A stretch of DNA of 48,995 nt from Embleya scabrispora DSM 41855 (GTDB lineage: Bacteria; Actinomycetota; Actinomycetes; Streptomycetales; Streptomycetaceae): positions 756-49,750 of the forward strand of contig NZ_KB889706.1 in the NCBI RefSeq assembly GCF_000372745.1, read 5' to 3'. Each line of letters begins with the position of its first letter. Within the stretch, counting starts at the first letter, position 1. This document shows positions 42,839 to 48,995 of the stretch, in pieces. The notes under the pieces were generated by a model. The model was not told the DNA's origin. It saw only the letters and a program-made list of their open reading frames with translations, and did not search any database. The position numbers were made by a program, and so were the translations under genes.

Positions 42839-44089
42839 ATGGCGAGTCCCGTACAGACGAGCGCACGGATTCCGGATCTTGTGGTGGGCGTCCTGGAGGC
42901 GCATCGAGGGCCGATGTCGGTGGCCGAGTTGGTTGCCGCGTTGGGGATGGGGTCGACGGCCGACAAGAGTGTGCTGGGGCCGGAGTTTCAGCTCGTCAAG
43001 GCTCTGAAGGACGATCAGCGTCGCCGGGCGGCGCGTGGGCTGCGGGTGCGGTTCGGTCTGGTCGGCCGTTCGGTGAGTCTGCGTCCACCGGGGAACGAGG
43101 TGGAGACGGCGATCGAGAAGTGGAACAGCGAGGTGAAGCTGGACCTTCTCGAACAGTTGCACGCTTGTGACCCCTTCATCTTCGAGCAGATCGTGGCGAA
43201 ATTGCTGGTCTCCATCGGGTACGAGGACGTGCAGGTCACATCGCCTTCCCGGGATGGCGGTATCGATGTGGAGGCGGTTCATACCGGGGGAGTGGTGCGC
43301 GTCAAGACAGCGGTCCAGGTGAAGCGGTGGCGCAAAAAGAAGGTCGGACGTCCGGAGGTCCAGCAGTTGCGGGGTGCCATGTCCGTTGCCGGCCTGGGGG
43401 TGCTCGTCACGACGGGTGGATTCACCACCGACGCCATCGAGGACGCTCGGCGTGAGGGTGCGATTCCGGTCGAACTCATCGATGGGACCAAGCTGGTCGA
43501 TCTGATGGTCGAACACGGCCTGGGCGTGAGTACGACCACGACCGTGTTGTTCGCGGTGGACGAGAAGCTGCTGGCCGGAAGTACGGACGTCTCGTCAGCA
43601 CCGGTGGCGGTGGCCGACGGTCGGCCGTCGGCGGTGCAGGGGGAGTTCAATCTCGCGCAGCTTCCCGAGGGCCGCAACGGGGACTATTGCGACACGTTGT
43701 TCACCATGGTCCAGCTGGCGGAGTCCCAGCCCAGTCTGCGTGACTACATCGCGGCCTTCCAGGGGCGGTTCGCGAAGATCACCCGCGTGGACGAGGCGCG
43801 TCGGCGGATGCGGGTCCTGGTGGCGCTCGGGCTCGCGGAGATCGAGAGCGATCACGTCTCGCTCACCCTTGTGGGGCGCCGCTTCCTCGACGGGTGTGAT
43901 GTGCGGCTGCTGCAGGAAGCATTCATGGGCAGGATTGCCGGTGCCGAGGAGATCCGGGCGCTGGTCGAGGGCATCCCGTCCAAGGCCGCTCGGCAACGTC
44001 GCGTCGAGGAGCGCAGACCAGAAGGGATGACTTCCACCCAGGCGCGATTGGTGCTGCGGTGGCTCACCCAGCTGGAGCTGATCCGATAG
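42839..44089 (+). CDS. Mrr-type restriction endonuclease with winged-helix flanks
   Basis: The 416-aa protein begins with a winged helix (about residues 10-80, HRGPMSVAELVAALGM...). The Mrr catalytic domain runs about 105-235: FEQIVAKLLVSIGYEDVQVTSPSRDGGID, with D143, then VQVKRW (Q160-x-K162), and GAMSVAGLGVLVTTGGFTTDAIEDAR. A second helical/winged region follows (about 280-416). These are the D...QxK active-site residues of the PD-(D/E)xK fold. Mrr enzymes usually cut modified DNA. With the MORC ATPase next to it, a two-component defence system is plausible. Confidence 0.85.
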   Translation: MASPVQTSARIPDLVVGVLEAHRGPMSVAELVAALGMGSTADKSVLGPEFQLVKALKDDQRRRAARGLRVRFGLVGRSVSLRPPGNEVETAIEKWNSEVKLDLLEQLHACDPFIFEQIVAKLLVSIGYEDVQVTSPSRDGGIDVEAVHTGGVVRVKTAVQVKRWRKKKVGRPEVQQLRGAMSVAGLGVLVTTGGFTTDAIEDARREGAIPVELIDGTKLVDLMVEHGLGVSTTTTVLFAVDEKLLAGSTDVSSAPVAVADGRPSAVQGEFNLAQLPEGRNGDYCDTLFTMVQLAESQPSLRDYIAAFQGRFAKITRVDEARRRMRVLVALGLAEIESDHVSLTLVGRRFLDGCDVRLLQEAFMGRIAGAEEIRALVEGIPSKAARQRRVEERRPEGMTSTQARLVLRWLTQLELIR

Positions 44090-44742
44090 GACGTTGCCGC
44101 TGGCGACGCAGTGGATGTGCCGGTGCCCCGGAGCGTCGATGTTCTTCGTGGTCCTCCGCGGGGTCCGCACGGATGCCGGTCGGGTGAAGTCCCGTCGTGA
44201 GCGGAGGTGAGCCGCTGGTCTCGCCTGGTATGTCGAGAGCACACGCTCCTTGCCGGGTCGGTGGCGTAGGCCTGGTCGTTGCGTGGTACCGGGGGAGCCT
44301 CCGGTGCTGCGTGGTCGAGTTTCTTCTCGACGGGGTGTTCGCGTGCGGTGAGGGCTTCTCCGCGCGAGAGGATCCTGGTGTGAGCGGTGCCCGGGTCGAC
44401 GCGTAGGAACGCGGTGTGCACGCGTGCCTCGGGGAAGCGGGTTCGCATCGCGTGGACGGCGGCGCGGTGTCGTATCCCGTCGACCACGAGGGTGTGGGTG
44501 GTCGACGGGTCGAGGTCTTCCAGGAGGGCGTCGACGAACGCGGGCCACCCGCCAGCGACGAGTCGCATGCCCGTGTTCTGGAGTTCGTCGCGGGTGGCGG
44601 GTCTGCCGTGGTCGGGGGTGTGGCGGCGGACCACGTCGCCGAAGGAGCGGTAGGCGATGTCGGGTCCGCCGGCCTGGAGTTGCCTGCCGACGGTGGACTT
44701 TCCGCTGGCCATGGGGCCGGATAGGCAGAGTATGCGTCTCAC
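43852..44742 (-). CDS. P-loop kinase-like protein with replaced C-terminus
   Basis: The GTG at 44742 overlaps the ASCH gene stop (GTGA). The first 150 residues have RRILCLSGPMASGKSTVG (Walker A GPMASGKS), FGDVVRRHTPDHGRPATRDELQ and VVDGIRHRAAVHAMRTRFPEA, like dephospho-CoA kinase/deoxynucleotide kinase folds. After about residue 150 the sequence becomes unlike any kinase. The frame runs through a lone CRISPR-like repeat (44186-44214) and antisense into the Mrr gene before stopping at 43852. The true 3' end is probably lost, so the gene may be inactive. Confidence 0.55.
   Translation of the reverse strand: MRRILCLSGPMASGKSTVGRQLQAGGPDIAYRSFGDVVRRHTPDHGRPATRDELQNTGMRLVAGGWPAFVDALLEDLDPSTTHTLVVDGIRHRAAVHAMRTRFPEARVHTAFLRVDPGTAHTRILSRGEALTAREHPVEKKLDHAAPEAPPVPRNDQAYATDPARSVCSRHTRRDQRLTSAHDGTSPDRHPCGPRGGPRRTSTLRGTGTSTASPAATSYRISSSWVSHRSTNRAWVEVIPSGLRSSTRRCRAALDGMPSTSARISSAPAILPMNASCSSRTSHPSRKRRPTRVSET
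44186..44214 (+). repeat. Lone degenerate CRISPR repeat near the Mrr 3' end
   Basis: GAAGTCCCGTCGTGAGCGGA and the following GGTGAGCCG match the 29-bp repeat with several changes in the stem-loop. It lies in the gap 97 bp after the Mrr stop, within the aberrant tail of the kinase frame. Confidence 0.5.
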
Positions 44743-45245
44743 AGCAGGCTCAGTTGTCGGCTGTCGTGTGCGGCCTCGCGTAAGACGAGCCAGCGTCGGC
44801 GGTCGTTCTTGGAGATCCTGATCGGTGTCAGATGGCGTACTTCGGAGATGCCGATCAGGGTGGCGTACTGCTTGTTCTCGCGGGCCTGCCAGAAGGCTTC
44901 GTCGGCGCAGATGGCGTCGCTGCTGTCGCGGGCCAGGCGGGCGCGTTCGGTGTCGTCGAGTTCGAGGAACTCCACGCTGGACGCGCGGAAGGAGGCGCGT
45001 ACAGGGCCTGCTTTGAGCAGTACGACGTCTCCTTCGGCGATCCGTTGGTGGGGGGCGATCAGTGGTTTGCTGAATCGGGATTCGATGGTCTTGCGGCCCT
45101 TGAGGATGTAGCCGAGGAACGGCTCGACCATGACGGCGACGTGGACGCCGCAGGGTTCGTCGTCGTCTATGAGGCCCAACGAGCCCCAGTCGTCCCATTT
45201 CTCGGTGGCCTGGAGGATCTCGGTGAGGATGCGGGTTTCGATCAC
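44739..45245 (-). CDS. ASCH-domain protein
   Basis: A 168-aa protein with CGVHVAVMVEPFLGYILKGRKTIESRFSKPLIAPHQRIAEGDVVLLKAGPVRASFRAS, the ASCH/PUA-like beta-barrel signature (GRKTIESR and GDVVLLK), thought to bind RNA or modified nucleotides. A charged C-terminal half follows. The GTG at 45245 overlaps the preceding gene's stop, and its own stop overlaps the kinase GTG, so these three genes form one coupled operon. Confidence 0.75.
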   Translation of the reverse strand: MIETRILTEILQATEKWDDWGSLGLIDDDEPCGVHVAVMVEPFLGYILKGRKTIESRFSKPLIAPHQRIAEGDVVLLKAGPVRASFRASSVEFLELDDTERARLARDSSDAICADEAFWQARENKQYATLIGISEVRHLTPIRISKNDRRRWLVLREAAHDSRQLSLL

Positions 45246-46454
45246 GTGTTCTCGTCCTTGAGGTGTTCGAGGAGTTCGGTCAGCAGGACGTCGAAGAGGC
45301 GCATGGCCACGACGTCGGGTACGTGGGCTCTGCGGGCGTGGGCCAGGGTCGACGTACGGCCGAACCGCGCGTTGAGGTAGTCGGCGTGGCAGTCGCGGAT
45401 CAGGCAGGCGATGCGTTCGGGGGAAGGAGAGGGCGAACACGCGGTTTCCGCTCGTCCACAGACCTATGCGTTCGCGGCGCGGGTCGCGGCGGCTGACGTT
45501 GTGCAGGACGTCGCCGCGGACCAGTTCGCCGAGGTCGGGTCCGCCGGCGGCGCGCAGTTTGATGCGGACCGGTCCGAAGGCGATTTCGTCGAAGGCGGGG
45601 TCGGTGGTGGTGAGGATCGGTCGCGGCGGTGGGGCGGTGGGGCGGTGGGGCGGTGTCGCGGCGTTCGAGGACGAGGAGGTCGCCGGTGCGCCAGTCGACG
45701 GGTACGGCCACCGCCGGGGCCGTGCGGGCGAGGGAGACGGCCTCGAAGTGGGGCATGCGGTAGCGCACGGCGGAGGGTTCGACGGCGACGAGTCGGAAGC
45801 CGAGGCCCGGCAGTGTCCGGGTGAGCAGGGCGCGTTCCTCGGGGACTCCGGGTCGGGTGGTGGCGGTGGGTTGGCACAGCAGGGTCCGGGCGCCGGGTAG
45901 GCACATGGTGGCCGCGGCGATCAGGAAGTGTGTGGTGTCGGCCGGGTACCAGGAAGGGTCGACGATGGCTGCTGCGCATTCCAGGGCGGGAAGCGGGTCG
46001 GTGGCGCTGTCGAGACGGACGACGGTGTGCCCGTCGTGGACGCGACTGTTCAACGAGTCGACGACGGAGTCGTTTCGCTCGAGCAGGACGTGATGGTGGA
46101 TCGAGGTGGCGTCCGCGGCCGAAAGGAACGTCTTCGGCGTGCCCAGGTGGAGCACGGTGCTGTCGTGGTTCAGGTGGTGTGTGGCTCGTCGGACGAGTCG
46201 GCGGGCGGTGTCGGTGGTGAAGCGCCATTCGAAGTCCCCCGGATGGCAGAAGGGCAGGGGGTCGGCGCGGTGGGGGCGAGGCGCAGGCCGCGGCGTGCCA
46301 TCTCCTCGGGCCAGAACGCGAGGATGGTGGTGGGGTAGAAGCCGGGGGAGTTGCGTACGACGGCCTGGGGGTCGCCCAGGGTGGAGTCGTCGAGGCCACG
46401 TAGCCAGGTGACGAGGCGGTCGGTGAACTTGGAGTCGGACACGTCGAATTCCAC
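45242..46454 (-). pseudogene. Rossmann-fold (methyltransferase-like) protein gene with frameshifts
   Basis: Coding sequence is continuous only when three frames are joined: MEFDVSDSKFTDRLVTWLRGL...ARRGLRLAP (from 46454); then DPLPFCHPGDFEWRFTTDTARRL...HDSTVLHLGTPKTFLS...IVDPSWYPADTTHFLIAA...VPVDWRTGDLLVLERRD; then TDPAFDEIAFGPVRIKLRAAGGPDLGEL...; then ERIACLIRDCHADYLNARFG...LLEHLKDENT, ending at 45242. The breaks lie near 46270, 45650 and 45425, each in a G-rich run. The middle part looks like a Rossmann-fold methyltransferase. Either the gene is decayed or the read has homopolymer errors. It is coupled to the ASCH gene. Confidence 0.6.
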
Positions 46455-46460
46455 GGCCGA

Positions 46461-46790
46461 TCACGCTTTCGGCGGCACGTCCGGCATGGCCAGGGCGCGC
46501 GTGGGCGCGTCGAATCGTCGTTCGATCTCGTGGTTCCAGGCTCGTATGGCCCGATCCTGGATTTCGAGGGCATGTCGGTGTTCGGGGCGCAGCCGGGGCC
46601 GTACGACCCCGAATGCCTCGATGCGCAGGGGTACCGTGCGCAGGGGGAGGGTGGGGTGGATCTCCTGGAGGCGGTCGACGAAGTCCGTCATGTCGCGGTC
46701 CAGGTTCGTGTCGTCCGGCGCGGTGAAGGTCGCGTAGGCGTAGAGGTCGATGCCTGTGGCGAGTAGTTGCGCGAAGAGTTCGAAAGGGTT
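46461..46790 (-). pseudogene. C-terminal fragment of a radical-SAM-like protein
   Basis: Minus-strand sequence ending at 46461 reads NPFELFAQLLATGIDLYAYATFTAPDD...DRDMTDFVDRLQEIHPTLPLRTVPLRIEAFG...RALAMPDVPPKA, which resembles the last third of uncharacterised radical SAM proteins. The N-terminal CxxxCxxC part is missing, because the sequence upstream is the leader of CRISPR array 3. It lies 6 bp before the Rossmann-fold gene. Confidence 0.5.
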
Positions 46791-46856
46791 TGTGTGACTA
46801 AATGGGCGTATGGATCGGGATGGGTGGTGCAGGAGGGGAGTGACGAGTGCGGAAAC

Positions 46857-46953
46857 CTGGTGATCAGGTGCTATTCAGGAACGTTTCTTGCCTCAATGGC
46901 CCATCTTAGATCACGACATGGCAAAGCCTGTGAGAATGTGCAGGTCAGCAAGG
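46857..46953 (+). promoter_or_regulatory. CRISPR leader of array 3
   Basis: This shares blocks with the other two leaders: TGATCAGGTGCTATTCAGGA, TTGCCTCAATGGCCCA, CACGACATGGCAAAGCC and GCAGGTCAG before the first repeat. It should contain the array promoter and integration site. Confidence 0.85.
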
Positions 46954-48995
46954 GAAGTCCCCACGCAGGTGGGGGTGAGCCTGCACGCATGCATGTGACG
47001 GGCCTCGGCGCGTCGAAGTCCCCACGCAGGTGGGGGTGAGCCGTCGTGGTCTCTGCGCCCGTTGATGGCACACGCGAAGTCCCCACGCAGGTGGGGGTGA
47101 GCCGGCCGGCCCGTACACGGACTGGAAGATCAGCAGGAAGTCCCCACGCAGGTGGGGGTGAGCCATCGATACCGTCGCGATCCTGGACCCCAAAGGCGAA
47201 GTCCCCACGCAGGTGGGGGTGAGCCGTGACGACCCTCGCGAGCGAGATGCGCACCGGCGAAGTCCCCACGCAGGTGGGGGTGAGCCGCCACACGCGACGC
47301 CCGGGGCGCCGGCCTGCTGGAAGTCCCCACGCAGGTGGGGGTGAGCCGTCCCGCACGACGGTCCGGCGCCGGATCACGGAGAAGTCCCCACGCAGGTGGG
47401 GGTGAGCCGCCCGGTCTCCCGTGTGTCGTCCCCCGTTGCCAGAAGTCCCCACGCAGGTGGGGGTGAGCCGAACCGACTTGTATTCCTCGTACACCCGCAT
47501 ACGAAGTCCCCACGCAGGTGGGGGTGAGCCGCATCGCGGGCGCGGTGAACAGGGCGATCAGCAGAAGTCCCCACGCAGGTGGGGGTGAGCCGTAGGTCAG
47601 CGTCACCGCAGCGCCCATCGGCGTGAAGTCCCCACGCAGGTGGGGGTGAGCCGGTTCTCGATCGCGTCGGCGGCTTTGTGGAACAGAAGTCCCCACGCAG
47701 GTGGGGGTGAGCCATGTACATGCCCTTCTTCGGGCTGCTGTACCCCGAAGTCCCCACGCAGGTGGGGGTGAGCCGATGCCCAAGGTGATGGGCGCGATGG
47801 TGTCCGGGAAGTCCCCACGCAGGTGGGGGTGAGCCGCCCCGACCGGGATTCCGGTCGGGGCTTCGTCGGAAGTCCCCACGCAGGTGGGGGTGAGCCGGGC
47901 CGTGTCAAGCTTTTCGAGGCGGGCCCGCTGAAGTCCCCACGCAGGTGGGGGTGAGCCGGCTCGTTCAACCGTTGAGCCGTTTGCGGCACCGAAGTCCCCA
48001 CGCAGGTGGGGGTGAGCCGCGCGTGCCGCTCGACGAGGCGACCCTGGAGCGGAAGTCCCCACGCAGGTGGGGGTGAGCCGCTGCACGATGGCGCCCTTTC
48101 GGGGGTGATCGGGAAGTCCCCACGCAGGTGGGGGTGAGCCGTCGGTCCGGGGTCCAGCCCCGGGCCCGCATCCGAAGTCCCCACGCAGGTGGGGGTGAGC
48201 CGGGGCTGCCGGACAGGCCCTACGGCCTGGAGGAGAAGTCCCCACGCAGGTGGGGGTGAGCCACGAGACAGAGTGCCTCCTGCCCATGTCCGTCCGAAGT
48301 CCCCACGCAGGTGGGGGTGAGCCGTGACCGCCACGCTCGCCGACCTGCGGCCCCTCGAAGTCCCCACGCAGGTGGGGGTGAGCCGGACCTTTACGGCGGT
48401 TGACCGAGAGATCCCCCGAAGTCCCCACGCAGGTGGGGGTGAGCCGGACTGGACCAGCAACGCCGTCCGGACCGCGCGGAAGTCCCCACGCAGGTGGGGG
48501 TGAGCCGTCGTCAACGGATGTGCATGGTCTGGGCATGGCGAAGTCCCCACGCAGGTGGGGGTGAGCCGCAGCGTGTTCCCGGGATCCTCGCCGTCAACCC
48601 GAAGTCCCCACGCAGGTGGGGGTGAGCCGCCCATCCCGTTCACCTCCGAGTTGATCGTCTCGAAGTCCCCACGCAGGTGGGGGTGAGCCGGTTGAGCGCG
48701 TACGCCACGTCGAGCACACCATGAAGTCCCCACGCAGGTGGGGGTGAGCCGTCGACCTGCCCGATGCCCTCGGACGCGTACAGGAAGTCCCCACGCAGGT
48801 GGGGGTGAGCCGTTGATCCTGGTCTCGCCCGTATCGGTGATGATGAAGTCCCCACGCAGGTGGGGGTGAGCCGCGTCCGAGTACCACGAGCTGTACGTCC
48901 GCAAGGAAGTCCCCACGCAGGTGGGGGTGAGCCAGCAGTAGTTCCGCTCCTCGACGTGCTCCACGAGAAGTCCCCACGCAGGTGGGGGTGAGCCG
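46954..48995 (+). CRISPR. CRISPR array 3 (type I-E-like), 34 repeats, incomplete
   Basis: Thirty-four 28-bp repeats begin every 61 bp from 46954 to 48967, with 33 spacers of 33 bp, and the array runs off the right edge. The repeat begins GAAGTCCCCACGCAGG and ends TGGGGGTGAGCC; it appears uniform throughout. Spacer sequences look unrelated to each other. The base following the repeat is G in most units but not all, so it belongs to the spacer side. Confidence 0.97.

Noticed and set aside
45400-46464. 354-aa minus-strand frame taken as an intact gene
   Set aside because: Only its middle part is protein-like. Both ends are shadow sequence and the true ends lie in other frames.
47130-48536. 468-aa and similar minus-strand open frames with repeated SPPPAWGL and HPHLRGDF
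   Set aside because: These translate the 61-bp CRISPR period; 61 is not a multiple of 3, so the peptide cycles through frames. It is not a protein.

Overview
The window is very GC-rich and uses a strongly GC-biased codon third position. Its proteins look like those of filamentous Actinomycetota (Streptomyces or a relative). It reads as accessory DNA from a large plasmid or plasmid-derived island. It carries a parAB partition operon with clustered parS-like palindromes, two separate replication-type modules each beside its own field of short repeats, a truncated integrase, an IS110-family element, several CRISPR arrays, and no housekeeping genes.

Layout. 1-217: inner end of a type I-E-like CRISPR array on the minus strand, leader at 218-312. 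532-1443: tyrosine-recombinase-like gene. 1684-4184: parA/parB with eleven copies of TCATTACGGCGTAATGA or close variants. 4171-5412: replication-initiator-like HTH protein, followed by about 1.5 kb without genes that contains sixteen GTGTCCG/CGGACAC repeats. 6913-24307: a complete DNA phosphorothioation (Dnd) island. The modification genes are dndA (plus strand) and divergent dndB-C-D-E. With them are a DNA-phosphorothioation-associated methyltransferase, an HNH nuclease directly after dndE, a second DGQHR protein, and a leftward gene set: EVE/PUA-like-HNH nuclease, winged-helix protein, PLD-nuclease/SF2-helicase, a 54-aa ORF, an SMC-like ATPase and a Dnd-associated protein 4-like gene.

24499-26684: a type VII-secretion-style cluster (small ESX-like protein, DUF6973-like toxin candidate, coupled lipoprotein). 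27147-30141: orphan DUF5959, GNAT, unknown and SUKH-like genes. 30451-34024: second replication module (TCAGTCGCT repeats, primase-polymerase, SF3/D5 helicase, small ORF). 34055-35640: IS110 element. 36000-36210: short second CRISPR array. 36211-39650: decayed DNA with a 50-bp perfect palindrome, a broken cupin gene and a relic CRISPR array. 40052-44089: sigma-like HTH protein, MORC/MutL-type GHKL ATPase and Mrr-type endonuclease, a likely defence module. 43852-46790 (minus): broken radical-SAM tail, frameshifted Rossmann-fold protein, ASCH protein and P-loop kinase. 46954-48995: third array, 34 repeats, running off the window.

How it fits together. DndA and DndC mobilise sulfur, and DndB-E place phosphorothioate in DNA. 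The neighbouring helicase-nuclease, SMC ATPase and HNH genes are the probable restriction arm that attacks unmodified DNA. The MORC-Mrr cluster and the CRISPR arrays make the region a defence island on a mobile replicon. No cas gene is visible, although both outer arrays have leaders facing inward, so cas genes may lie outside the window or on the chromosome. All assignments come from reading motifs by eye; no database search was possible.
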